A stretch of DNA of 64,000 nt from Planctomycetota bacterium (GTDB lineage Bacteria; Planctomycetota; Phycisphaerae; Sedimentisphaerales; Anaerohalosphaeraceae): contig JAKPDO010000028.1 of the NCBI GenBank assembly GCA_029552545.1, positions 124,001 to 188,000 on the forward strand, in the 5' to 3' direction. The notes under the pieces are model-generated. The model was not told where the DNA came from. It was given only the letters and a program-made list of their open reading frames with translations, and made no database searches. Each line of letters starts with the position of its first letter. Within the stretch, counting starts at the first letter, position 1. A program made the translations under genes and the position numbers. Shown here piece by piece: positions 19,018 through 28,453 of this stretch.

Positions 19018-21099
19018 TTGAGAAATGGAAAAATGAGAACGTTGTTCCGGATAGGATGCCTTGGGATTCTGTGGGCTTCAACTCTTCAGGCGGGGACAAA
19101 TCTGCTGACCAATGGGGATTTCGAAGGCGGTTCACTGGGCCGGTTGGGGACGGTCTCCATTCCCGGCTGGAACAGTTGGGGCGGCTCCGGCTGGCATCAC
19201 AGCGATACCGGCGCCTGCCTCGGAAGCAAAGGGATGAAGTTCTGGTGGGACGACAGCGGACTGTGGCAGGATTTTGCCGCCCTCGAGGGACTGACGTACT
19301 CCTTTCGTGTGCAGGTGATGGATTGGAGCGGGGATACCTCCTCCAACAACTGGGATTTTCGAATCGAAGCGGAATTTTACACGGCGGCCCATACCGCAAT
19401 CGTCAAACAAGTTGTCGGATATTTCGATTCCTCCGTCCAGCCCAACGATACCTGGATTGAGATTGGGGGGACGATTACGGCCCCGGCAGGAACGGCTTAC
19501 GGACGGGTCGTCCTGCGTCTGTGGGACTGGAAGTCCGGCATCAGCGGTTCTATCTACTTTGATAACGTCTCCGTTACAATCCAAAAAACGGCCGATTATA
19601 ACAATGATTTTCATATTGATTATGAAGACTACCTTCGTCTGTCCCGTTTTTGGCGGCAGACCGCCCCGGAATACGACTTAAACGATGACAATTTTATTGA
19701 TATCAGCGATTTGGCACTCTTCGTTCAGGATTGGCTGATGTGGCAGGAGCCCGCTGATGCAAAAGCAATTTGGGTGGACTCAACGGTTGCCTATCAGGAA
19801 ATTGAAGGAATCGGTGCATCTTTGACAGACTCCTCGGCGTGGCTGCTCCATCAGTTTCTGACTCCCACTGAACGCCAGGACGTCCTGACGGACTTGTTTG
19901 ACCCCAGTGCGGGCATCGGGCTCAATTATCTCCGCCAGCCGATGGGGGCTTCCGACTTTCGTCTGCAGGATTACACCTATGATGACCTGCCTGCAAATGT
20001 AAACTCGGATTATCTGCTGGCTTACTTCTCGATTGCCTATGAGGAAAGTTCTATCATTCCGACTCTTCAGCAAATCCTGGCAATCAATCCGAATGTTCGG
20101 ATTATGGGCAGTCCCTGGAGTCCGCCCGCGTGGATGAAAACCAGCGGCCAGCTCGGAGGGGGACGGCTGAAAAATGATGTGTACGGCACTTATGCCAATT
20201 ATTTTGTGAAATATATTCAGGCCTATGCGGCTCACGGGATTCCGGTTGATGCTGTTACCCTGCAGAATGAACCTTATTACGAACCATGGACCTATCCCGG
20301 CTGTCGAATGGAACCGGCGGACCAAATCAGATTGGTCAAGGAATTAGGGGCCGCCTTCCAGCAGAATCAGATTGCGGCGAAAATCCTGATTTGGGATCAC
20401 AACTGGGATAATCCGGACTTTCCTTTGGCTGTTCTGAGCGACCCAATCGCCCGCCAGTATATCGCCGGTACAGCGTTTCATCATTACGGCGGAGATGTCT
20501 CTGCGCAGACCACAGTGCACAATGCATATCCCGACAAAGCCATTTATTTTACGGAGGGCTCAGACGGAACCTGGAATGACGGCGGGTTTGAAGCGGATTT
20601 GATTCGAAACGGTGTTTTTCTGGTCGAAACGCTGCGGAACTGGGCGAAAACTGTTATCAAGTGGAATCTTGCTCTGGATGAAAACAACGGTCCCAAGATT
20701 GCCGGCGGCTGCGACACATGCTACGGCGTAATCACCATCAACCGTTCCACGCGTCAGGTTACCCCCAGACCTCAGTATTATGCTCTTGGTCATGCATCAA
20801 AGTATCTTCAAAGGGGTGCCGTTCGAATTCAGTCAGAAAGCGAAACGCTGCGGTCGGTCGCTTTTCAGAATCCGGACCATTCAATCGTTCTCTATGCAGT
20901 CAATCCGGATGCCGTCGGTTACACAATCAAACTTCAATGGAATGGTAGGCGGCTTTTAAGCCGCATTCCCTCCCGTTCCATTATGACCTTTCGCTGGAAT
21001 GGCGATGCTCCGTCAAAAGCGGACAGACTTTTGACCACAGGCGACGGACAATCGCTTCTGCAGCCGTTGCCGCCTGTATTCTTCTATAACGGAAGCTGA
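19018..21099 (+). CDS. GH30-like glycoside hydrolase with N-terminal lectin/CBM-like module and dockerin-like EF-hand pair
   Basis: NLLTNGDFEGGSLGRLGTVSIPGWNSWGGSGWHHSDTG; YNNDFHIDYEDYLRLSRFW/DLNDDNFIDISDLALFVQDWL; IEGIGASLTDSSAWLL, GSPWSPPAWMKT, TLQNEPYYEP, YFTEGSDGTWN. Signal-peptide ATG likely at 19033. Confidence 0.88.
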   Translation: MRNGKMRTLFRIGCLGILWASTLQAGTNLLTNGDFEGGSLGRLGTVSIPGWNSWGGSGWHHSDTGACLGSKGMKFWWDDSGLWQDFAALEGLTYSFRVQVMDWSGDTSSNNWDFRIEAEFYTAAHTAIVKQVVGYFDSSVQPNDTWIEIGGTITAPAGTAYGRVVLRLWDWKSGISGSIYFDNVSVTIQKTADYNNDFHIDYEDYLRLSRFWRQTAPEYDLNDDNFIDISDLALFVQDWLMWQEPADAKAIWVDSTVAYQEIEGIGASLTDSSAWLLHQFLTPTERQDVLTDLFDPSAGIGLNYLRQPMGASDFRLQDYTYDDLPANVNSDYLLAYFSIAYEESSIIPTLQQILAINPNVRIMGSPWSPPAWMKTSGQLGGGRLKNDVYGTYANYFVKYIQAYAAHGIPVDAVTLQNEPYYEPWTYPGCRMEPADQIRLVKELGAAFQQNQIAAKILIWDHNWDNPDFPLAVLSDPIARQYIAGTAFHHYGGDVSAQTTVHNAYPDKAIYFTEGSDGTWNDGGFEADLIRNGVFLVETLRNWAKTVIKWNLALDENNGPKIAGGCDTCYGVITINRSTRQVTPRPQYYALGHASKYLQRGAVRIQSESETLRSVAFQNPDHSIVLYAVNPDAVGYTIKLQWNGRRLLSRIPSRSIMTFRWNGDAPSKADRLLTTGDGQSLLQPLPPVFFYNGS

Positions 21100-21107
21100 G
21101 AAGGGAC

Positions 21108-22892
21108 TTACAGCACAAAAGTCTGGCTGTGCTGCTTGCGAAGGGCTTTGTTCAAACTCTTCAGAAAATATTTTTCGACAACCGCCTCCCAGCCCATATG
21201 GCTGGCCAGTTCGTAGCCGCTGTGAAGCAGCCGGTTGAACTCATCATCGTTTTTCGGCAGGCGGGCACAAATTTCCAAAGCCACTTTTTCGCTAACTTTG
21301 TACTCAATCTGATCGCGGAATTCCCGGTCAATCTGAAGCAGATCCTCCAGGGCCATCCCTCTTTGCCCGTTCAGGTTTGTATAGTCCACTTCAATCACAT
21401 TCGGGACCTTTTGGCCGCCGGTGACCGCTCGGACAAAGCCCGCGCAGCCGCACAGGCTGGTTACGACACACAGCCCCCCAAAGCACAGCGGCTCCAGCTG
21501 CGCAATGCCGAACGGCTCATAGATGCTTTGGCCGAACTCTACGTCGGTTCCTTTGCGGATGTCCATAAACTCCATATCATACGGCATCCGATGCCCGCAG
21601 CACTGCCGATTAAAGCCGAACTGGTTGATGAAAATCACCTTGATATTGCGGCTCCGCAGGTTAAACTCCTGCACGCCGGCATAATAGGCCGCTTCCCCGC
21701 CGGACAGGTCCGGCATCCCTTCGCGATGGGCTGCGGGCCAGTGATAATCCGCCTCCATCTGATAAATGTCGCGGTCTCGGCGTTTGTGGGTTTCCGTACT
21801 GAGCACAAGAAGCACCGCCGTCTTGTTGAGTGTACGGAATTCCCGATCCAGATGCTCCAGCACACGCAGGTCGCGCCACAGTCCTTTGCTGATAACCAGT
21901 CGCGTCACATGCGTGAAAATAAAGTCCGGCTTCCAGCCGAGCAGGTTTTCGCAATACTGCCGCAGCCGATTGCGGGATTCATATTTCTCCGCCAGCCCGA
22001 TTTGATAGGCCGGTATGCCGTTGTAGGTCAAATCAATGTCGGCCAGATTAAACTCCGGCGTCAAAAAACGCAGTTCATCCACAACACAGTCCCCCACCGC
22101 CAGGATGTTATCGCAATGACGGGAGGCCTCCACCAGAGCGTATTTAAAGAAGTGACTTTGGTCTCCGAAAACATCATTGACATACAAATCCTGCTCACGG
22201 GCCTTGCGGAGCACATTGTAAAACATTGTATCGTGCCCGCTGTGGCTTTCCACAATCCGGCGCATCGGAGCGACTTCATGGGCATAAAAGACCGTCTTAA
22301 AATCATAGGGGTCGAGAATGCCGGCCAAAGCCGTCGGAATCCCCATAAACTCGTGAGCAACCAGAACAGTAGGAATCTCCTTTTCAGCAGCCCCCACAAC
22401 GCGAAGGGCTTCTAATGCAGGAAGTGCCAGGCGAACATACTGTTCATATTCCCACAGGTTCTCATACAAATCGCTTCGGATGCCGAACTCCCGGAACATG
22501 GCCCCCTTGAATTGATTGACCGGATTGGGGTCCATTCGGGTGACATCGATAAGAATGACTTCCGGCATGCTCTTGATATGGGTCATCGGGTCAAAAAAGA
22601 CCCGCCGGCCGTAAACAATATCTACATTGAACTGGTCTTCAATTCGCTGGAAGCCGGCGGCATAACTGCTGCGTGTTCGACCGTCCAATGAGGAATACAG
22701 GACCTCTCCGCCCGGCCCCAAACGGGAATCGACCCCTTCATCCCGAAAGAACAGCGGGCTGATTAAGATCGTTCTGCCGGCGGCGTTCAGGTAGTTTTGG
22801 CTGGTAAATAGCCCCTCCAGGACAGCCCCAATACCCCCGATTTTTCCAATGGCCTCATGGGTGATATGAACAATCGTCGGACGCTGGTTCAT
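21108..22892 (-). CDS. Glycogen/starch synthase-like glycosyltransferase
   Basis: IVHITHEAIGKIGGIGAVLEGLFTSQNY; YAHEVAPMRRIVESH; LTYNGIP; C-terminal YEPFGIAQLEPLCFGGLCVVTSLCGCAGFV. Confidence 0.75.
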   Translation of the reverse strand: MNQRPTIVHITHEAIGKIGGIGAVLEGLFTSQNYLNAAGRTILISPLFFRDEGVDSRLGPGGEVLYSSLDGRTRSSYAAGFQRIEDQFNVDIVYGRRVFFDPMTHIKSMPEVILIDVTRMDPNPVNQFKGAMFREFGIRSDLYENLWEYEQYVRLALPALEALRVVGAAEKEIPTVLVAHEFMGIPTALAGILDPYDFKTVFYAHEVAPMRRIVESHSGHDTMFYNVLRKAREQDLYVNDVFGDQSHFFKYALVEASRHCDNILAVGDCVVDELRFLTPEFNLADIDLTYNGIPAYQIGLAEKYESRNRLRQYCENLLGWKPDFIFTHVTRLVISKGLWRDLRVLEHLDREFRTLNKTAVLLVLSTETHKRRDRDIYQMEADYHWPAAHREGMPDLSGGEAAYYAGVQEFNLRSRNIKVIFINQFGFNRQCCGHRMPYDMEFMDIRKGTDVEFGQSIYEPFGIAQLEPLCFGGLCVVTSLCGCAGFVRAVTGGQKVPNVIEVDYTNLNGQRGMALEDLLQIDREFRDQIEYKVSEKVALEICARLPKNDDEFNRLLHSGYELASHMGWEAVVEKYFLKSLNKALRKQHSQTFVL

Positions 22893-23125
22893 CGTTTCAC
22901 CTCGTTTCTGCCTTTCCTATCCAAAACAAATCTCCTGTATAAAATATACCAAACAATTTCAGGATGCAAAAACAGCATATCCATATTTTTACTGATATAC
23001 TAATCGGAAAAATCCCCGCTCTTCCTCAATGCCCTTTTCTTTTTTTATTATCGGATGTTCCCTGCGGAAGGTTCAGCGAAAAACACAAGATATTCCTGTT
23101 GTATAGTACCCATAACGGCTGGTTT

Positions 23126-23668
23126 TTATCTTTTTTGGCGGTTATCCAGGATTTCGGTGAATTCAGAGCAGTAATCTTTTCTTCCGCAATCCGGGCAAAA
23201 ATCTCCCCGCCAGACGCTGTCAAACTGTTCCATCATTTTTTCCAGCAGTCTCGGCTCGGTTGTGATAATTCCGTTTTCGAAGTTCCTGCGATTGTCTGCC
23301 TTGCCGCCCATCCCGGCCCCTGTCAGATTCGCACTGCCGAAATACCCGAAGAATCCGTCCACAATCACCATTTTGAAATGGACCCGCGGACAAAGCATTC
23401 GCTCCATTCCCTGCAGGAGAACAGGATAACGGTCAAAATCCATCTGAAATCGTTTGCCGGGCTCTTTCGCATGAAGCAGACGAATCGAAACGCGTCTGTG
23501 AGCCAGTTCGGCAAGAATTTTTAGAAAAGGAATCCATTTCCCCCGCAAGAGGATATGTAAATCCTTTATGTCGCTTGTGCCTAACCAGAGGAAGGATTTG
23601 GCGGAAGGCACTTTTTCCAGCAACACTTTTTCATACAGACTTCGGTCGGTTATATATTCGAACGTCAT
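23126..23668 (-). CDS. Phospholipase D-like (single HKD motif) protein with C-terminal Cys cluster
   Basis: HFKMVIVDGFFGYFGSANLTGAGM (HxKx4D + GSxN); C-terminal CPDCGRKDYC. Confidence 0.75.
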   Translation of the reverse strand: MTFEYITDRSLYEKVLLEKVPSAKSFLWLGTSDIKDLHILLRGKWIPFLKILAELAHRRVSIRLLHAKEPGKRFQMDFDRYPVLLQGMERMLCPRVHFKMVIVDGFFGYFGSANLTGAGMGGKADNRRNFENGIITTEPRLLEKMMEQFDSVWRGDFCPDCGRKDYCSEFTEILDNRQKR

Positions 23669-24540
23669 CGGGGCTGTCTCTGCAGGAAGTGTTGAAATGC
23701 AGCCGGAAGATATTCAATCACGTCCATTGCCGTCAAAGAGATTTCCCCCTTGTTTTGTGCAGCCAAATCGCCGGCAAGACCGTGTATATAGACACCGAGG
23801 ACAGCCGCATCAAAATCCGTAAGTCCCTGCCCTGCCAGTGCCGTGATAACCCCGCTTAAAACATCCCCCGAACCGGCTGTTGCCATCCCCGGATTCCCGG
23901 TTGTATTCACATAGTACTGTTCAGAATCCGCAACAACCGTCCCTGCCCCTTTCAGTACCACGGTTCCGCCGACGCGTCGGGCCAATTGGCCTGCCTGTTC
24001 GATACGTTCAGTCGGCATTGGTTCACGAAACAGACCCTTCCAAAGACGGGCGAATTCTCCGGGATGCGGAGTCAAAATCATTGACGCTCTTCTATTAGAC
24101 GGCCAATTGCCTGCAGCGGCCAGGACATTCAGTCCATCCGCATCCACAATAAGCCGTACATTCGGCTTGGCAAGCAGTTGAAGCAGCACTTCCCTCGTCC
24201 CGCTCCCTGTTCCTGCGCCGGGACCGAAGCAAATCACATCGTTTTCTTCAGCAAAGCGCTCGAGGAGTGCTGATGCAGTCGCATCAATGCGGCCCAAAGA
24301 GTCTTCCGGCAGCCCAATCGTTGTATAACAGGGATCCAGAGAAGCCGCTATCGGCTGAATGGATTTCGGGACAGCCGCCCGGACCAAACCCGACCCGCTG
24401 CGAAGAGCGGCTTTAGCCGCCAGGACGGGGGCTCCGCTAAAGCCCACAGAACCGCCGATGATGAGAACCTTCCCAAAGGTTCCTTTGTGCCCGTCACGGG
24501 GGCGCGGAGCCGGCACAGGTACCTGATTGACTTGATTCAT
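23665..24540 (-). CDS. nnrD: ADP-dependent NAD(P)H-hydrate dehydratase (YjeF C-terminal family)
   Basis: PRPRDGHKGTFGKVLIIGGSVGFSGAPVLAAKAALRSGSGLV; ILTPHPGEFARL; NTTGNPGMATAGSGDVLSGVI. Confidence 0.93.
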   Translation of the reverse strand: MNQVNQVPVPAPRPRDGHKGTFGKVLIIGGSVGFSGAPVLAAKAALRSGSGLVRAAVPKSIQPIAASLDPCYTTIGLPEDSLGRIDATASALLERFAEENDVICFGPGAGTGSGTREVLLQLLAKPNVRLIVDADGLNVLAAAGNWPSNRRASMILTPHPGEFARLWKGLFREPMPTERIEQAGQLARRVGGTVVLKGAGTVVADSEQYYVNTTGNPGMATAGSGDVLSGVITALAGQGLTDFDAAVLGVYIHGLAGDLAAQNKGEISLTAMDVIEYLPAAFQHFLQRQPR

Positions 24541-25312
24541 TGTTTCCCTCAGCAGGTCTCATTTTCCGATGCATCAGACAGGCCGCCACAGCAGCCCCAA
24601 ACCCGTTATCAATATTCACGACGGTAATGCCTGCCGCACAACTGTTTAACATCGTCAAAAGGGCTGACAATCCTTCAAAAGCGGCCCCATAACCCACGCT
24701 TGTAGGGATGGCAATCACCGGACAGTCCACCAGCCCCCCTACTACGCTGGCTAAGGCCCCTTCCATGCCGGCTGCTACAATTACCACATCCGCCTTTCGA
24801 ATCTCCTGAATACAGCCCAGAAGTCGATGCAAACCCGCCACACCAACATCGCAAAAAAGCTTTACTCGGCTCCCGAATAATTCCGCCGTCACACGGGCCT
24901 CGGATGCGGCCGACAAATCTGCTGTGCCTGCCGTCACAACAGCAATATAGCCGGGCCGATAAAGTATCGGTTTTTGCACAAGAGCAATCGTTTTTGCCTG
25001 TCTGTCATAAGAAAGACCTTTGCCGGAAAAGCCCTCGCTCACAAATGCAAAGACTTCCTCTGAAGCGCGGGTCGCCAGTACGTTATGGCCTGTCTGGGCC
25101 ATTCGCAGAAAGATTTCCCGAATTTGCTCTTTCGTTTTAAAAGGGCAAAAAATCACTTCCGGAAAACCGCAGCGAAGAGAACGGTGATAGTCAATCCGGG
25201 CAATTCCAATGTCCTCAAAAGGAAGACGCCGAAGCTTCTCGACGGCCTCCTGGATGGAAATCCGTCCGACTTTTACATCTTCCAGTAAGGTTTCTATGGT
25301 TTTCGCATCCAT
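24494..25312 (-). CDS. larB: LarB-like nickel-pincer cofactor biosynthesis carboxylase (AIR-carboxylase fold)
   Basis: IARIDYHRSLRCGFPEVIFCPFKTKEQI; VVTAGTADLSAASEARVTAELFGSRVKLFCDVGVAGLHRLL; VVIVAAGMEGALASVVGGLVDCPVIAIPTSVGYG. Confidence 0.9.
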   Translation of the reverse strand: MDAKTIETLLEDVKVGRISIQEAVEKLRRLPFEDIGIARIDYHRSLRCGFPEVIFCPFKTKEQIREIFLRMAQTGHNVLATRASEEVFAFVSEGFSGKGLSYDRQAKTIALVQKPILYRPGYIAVVTAGTADLSAASEARVTAELFGSRVKLFCDVGVAGLHRLLGCIQEIRKADVVIVAAGMEGALASVVGGLVDCPVIAIPTSVGYGAAFEGLSALLTMLNSCAAGITVVNIDNGFGAAVAACLMHRKMRPAEGNNESSQSGTCAGSAPP

Positions 25313-25314
25313 TA

Positions 25315-26349
25315 TTAGTCCAGAGAGGCTTTGGGTTCGAGTGTCAAATCAGCAAAGAGGCCTGCTTTGTATTTAAGATAGGCCAGGGAAGCCACCATTA
25401 CTGCATTATCCGTACAGAGGGGTTTCGATGCGACGGAAAAGGCCAATCCGCGATTCCGGCAAAACGTTTCCAGTGCAGTCCTCAAGGCGTTGTTGGCAGC
25501 CACACCGCCGCCGAGCAGAACCGTGCGGGCCCCTACTCGTTCAACCGCACGACGTGTCTTTTCAATCAGTACGTCAATCACAGCAGCTTGGAAGGAAGCG
25601 GCAATATCTGCAACTTCCTGCCGACTCATCAGATGCGCTCGGTTCTGGCCTTTCATATCCTGCCCCTGACAATAATAAAGCACGGCGGTTTTGAGACCGC
25701 TGAAAGAGAAATCAAGCGAATTTTTTTCCATCAGGGAACGGGGGAAGTTGATGGCGTGGGGATTGCCTTCGCGGGCGATTTTTTCAATGGCCGGACCGCC
25801 GGGGTATCCTAAATTCAGTATGGAAGCAACTTTATCAAAAGCTTCTCCGGTCGCATCATCAATGGTAGTTCCTAGAAGATGCAATTGGACAGAAGAGCGG
25901 ACTTCATATAAGTTCGTATGACCTCCGGAAACAATTAGGGCAACTGCGGGGAAGTCGATGGCTTCACGATTCATAAGTGCTGACTGCAAATGGGCATGCA
26001 CGTGGTTGACAGCAATGAGCGGTTTGCCCCAAGCCCAGGCGAGAGTCTTGGCGGCTGTAACACCAACCATCAGCGCGATGGACAGACCGGGCTGATTGGC
26101 GACAGCAACAGCAGAGATTTCGCTGAATGTAACCTTTGCATCTTCAATGGCTTGCGAGACGACCGGAAGAATGTTTTCTACGTGCGCCCGAGAGGCGACT
26201 TCCGGGACAACGCCGCCGTAACGGGTGTGAAGATGGGCCTGAGAGGCGACAACAGAAGAGAGAATATCCTGGCCGTCAGCAACAACTGCGGCAGCGGTTT
26301 CATCACAACTTGTTTCAATACCGAGGATTATAATCCGGTCTTCTTTCAT
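25315..26349 (-). CDS. tsaD: tRNA N6-adenosine threonylcarbamoyltransferase
   Basis: ILGIETSCDETAAAVVADG; NHVHAHLQSA; LIVSGGHTNLYEV; DDATGEAFDKVASILNLGYPGGPAIEK; LGGGVAANNALR. Confidence 0.97.
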   Translation of the reverse strand: MKEDRIIILGIETSCDETAAAVVADGQDILSSVVASQAHLHTRYGGVVPEVASRAHVENILPVVSQAIEDAKVTFSEISAVAVANQPGLSIALMVGVTAAKTLAWAWGKPLIAVNHVHAHLQSALMNREAIDFPAVALIVSGGHTNLYEVRSSVQLHLLGTTIDDATGEAFDKVASILNLGYPGGPAIEKIAREGNPHAINFPRSLMEKNSLDFSFSGLKTAVLYYCQGQDMKGQNRAHLMSRQEVADIAASFQAAVIDVLIEKTRRAVERVGARTVLLGGGVAANNALRTALETFCRNRGLAFSVASKPLCTDNAVMVASLAYLKYKAGLFADLTLEPKASLD

Positions 26350-26373
26350 CCTTTTCTCGCCTTTGTTCTTTAC

Positions 26374-26402
26374 ACCGTAGCGGGTTTTGGAGAATCTGTC
26401 AA
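26374..26402 (-). promoter_or_regulatory. Sigma-70-like promoter for tsaD
   Basis: On the minus strand TTGACA - 17 nt - TACGGT. Confidence 0.55.
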
Positions 26403-26417
26403 TCGAAATGACAATTC

Positions 26418-26446
26418 TTGACAACGACTGTCCGTCAACCTACAAT
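26418..26446 (+). promoter_or_regulatory. Sigma-70-like promoter for rnd
   Basis: TTGACA - 17 nt - TACAAT. Confidence 0.7.
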
Positions 26447-26495
26447 TCTTTTCAATTTGCCGCCTTACAAAAAATGGAATCATCAACAACAAAAA

Positions 26496-27680
26496 ATGTA
26501 TATTGAGCAGCCCTTGGAAACACAGCGGACATTCGGCTTTGAGTATGTTCAGAATGCACAAGCGCTTACGACAATGCTTGAGCAAATTCGACCTGCGAAC
26601 CGGCTCGCCCTCGATACAGAAGCTGACAGTTATCATCATTACTACCCAAAAGTCTGCCTGATTCAACTTTCCACGGAGGATTCGCATTTTATCATTGACC
26701 CGCTTGGTGGTTTAAACCTGAAAGAATTCTTCGAGATTTTGTCTCAAAAAAGTCTTGTACTGCACGATGCCGGCTATGACTTGCGAATGCTGAAGGCCTC
26801 ATTCGGCTTTGAGCCGAAGGGGGAGATATTTGATACGATGCTGGCCGCTCGTCTGATTGGACGGGAGCGTATTGGTCTTTCGGATTTGCTGGCCGACCTT
26901 TTGGGCGTAGCGGTTCATAAGAAAAATCAGCGGGCTGATTGGTCAAAGCGACCGTTATCCGAAGACCTTCTGAAATATGCTATGGATGATACCCGACATC
27001 TTCTGAAACTGGCGGATATTCTGGCGGACAAACTGGCCGAACTGGGTCGGCTCGAGTGGCATCGGCAGAGCTGCCTCTGGTCGGTTCGCTCGGCCCTCCT
27101 GCCCGCTAAAAATAATAATGATCCCGATGAAATCTGGCGGATTGCAGGAGTCAGCCGCCTTAAACCCAAGGAGATGGCCTTCGTAAGGGAACTGTGGCAC
27201 TGGCGGGAAAAAGAAGCCCAAAAGGCGGATGTTCCCCCCTTCCGAATTATGTATCCCAAACAAATGCTGGCCTTGTCCGTATGGGCGGCGGCGCAAAAGA
27301 AAAAGATTGAAATCGACCCGCATCGACTTCCGCGAAGCTGTCGAGGAGAACGTCTGGCATCGCTGAAACGTGCCATCGAAAAGGCATCCCAGCTGCCTCC
27401 GGAAGAGTGGCCGGACCGCAAAAGACCGCAAACCGGACATCAGCCCAGTTTCGAACAGCAAAGCCAGATTGAAATGCTGCGAAAGAAGGTCGTACAGATT
27501 GGAGCGGCTCTGAATCTGTCGCCGCAGTGGATTGCCCCGAAAGCGACGCTCACCAGCATCGTCCTGCGAAAACTGCATACGCCGGAGAAAATCATCCAGT
27601 CCAATCTTCTGACCCCCTGGCAGGCCGAACTGCTCGCCGGTGCCCTCGAAGAGGCGTTCGGGGAAAGCGGTCGTCTGTAA
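26496..27680 (+). CDS. rnd: Ribonuclease D (DEDDy 3'-5' exonuclease with HRDC domain)
   Basis: RLALDTEADSYHHYYPKVCLIQLST; LVLHDAGYDLRMLKASFGFEPKGEIFDTMLAARLIGRERIGLSDLL; SKRPLSEDLLKYAMDDTRHLLKL. Confidence 0.92.
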   Translation: MYIEQPLETQRTFGFEYVQNAQALTTMLEQIRPANRLALDTEADSYHHYYPKVCLIQLSTEDSHFIIDPLGGLNLKEFFEILSQKSLVLHDAGYDLRMLKASFGFEPKGEIFDTMLAARLIGRERIGLSDLLADLLGVAVHKKNQRADWSKRPLSEDLLKYAMDDTRHLLKLADILADKLAELGRLEWHRQSCLWSVRSALLPAKNNNDPDEIWRIAGVSRLKPKEMAFVRELWHWREKEAQKADVPPFRIMYPKQMLALSVWAAAQKKKIEIDPHRLPRSCRGERLASLKRAIEKASQLPPEEWPDRKRPQTGHQPSFEQQSQIEMLRKKVVQIGAALNLSPQWIAPKATLTSIVLRKLHTPEKIIQSNLLTPWQAELLAGALEEAFGESGRL

Positions 27681-27724
27681 ACAGGAAAGAACTGTTTCCG
27701 GAAACTCAGGAAGGAAGGAGAATT

Positions 27725-28423
27725 ATGAGTCAGGAAGGAGCGAAAGCGGAGAAACCGAAAAAATTTTTCTCATTTTTCTGGAAATTGCTGCTGCTTCTTT
27801 TCGGGGTGGGGCTTTTTGTATTGGGGATGCATTTTGCATACAGCGGTCTGAAAATTCACAAAAAGGTTCAGCAATTATCACGGCCTCTTCTGGAGACTGA
27901 TGTTGATTTTTCCGCTCCGACTGAATATACCTTTTCCCTGCCTGCCGTTGAGTATTATTTTCATGGGCTCGGCCTTGGACTGGAGGTGAACGTGCCGGGG
28001 CCTGTTCAGGAGAAGGCATGCCTGAAGGGACTCCAATGCACTGCAATTCTTGTCAAGGGAAACGGAGAACCGGTAGGCACGTTGGATTTGAATGAAAACA
28101 ACTTTTTTGTTTACAGCGACTATGAGCCCCTATTAGGAACCATTTCTTTTCATTCTCTGGAGTCCTTCAGCGGGTACGAGGCGGAAAACAGCCGACTGAC
28201 TCTGAAGGTGATTCAGGGGGCTGACGGACTAAAGGGCTGCGGGCAGCGGCTGACTGTTTTCTACCGCCTGTGCGGATTGGAGAAGCAGCTTGCAAGCATC
28301 TGTGCATTTTTTGCTGCTATCCTTGGTACAGCCGGATTGGGCATCACTATACCGCTCACGCTCCATCTTTGGAAAGCAGCAAAACAGCCACACCAACCCC
28401 TTCAAGGATCCGGAGCCCCTTGA
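27725..28423 (+). CDS. Hypothetical membrane protein with N- and C-terminal TM segments
   Basis: TM FWKLLLLLFGVGLFVLGMHFAYSGL near the N-terminus and ASICAFFAAILGTAGLGITIPLTLHLW near the C-terminus, with about 170 aa between. Confidence 0.65.
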   Translation: MSQEGAKAEKPKKFFSFFWKLLLLLFGVGLFVLGMHFAYSGLKIHKKVQQLSRPLLETDVDFSAPTEYTFSLPAVEYYFHGLGLGLEVNVPGPVQEKACLKGLQCTAILVKGNGEPVGTLDLNENNFFVYSDYEPLLGTISFHSLESFSGYEAENSRLTLKVIQGADGLKGCGQRLTVFYRLCGLEKQLASICAFFAAILGTAGLGITIPLTLHLWKAAKQPHQPLQGSGAP

Positions 28424-28453
28424 ACGTTTTCAAACGCTCTGTTTTTCTGCTGT

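Noticed and set aside
21129-22415. 428-aa plus-strand ORF antisense to the glycosyltransferase
   Set aside because: Shadow ORF opposite a gene with clear motifs; no signal or domain.
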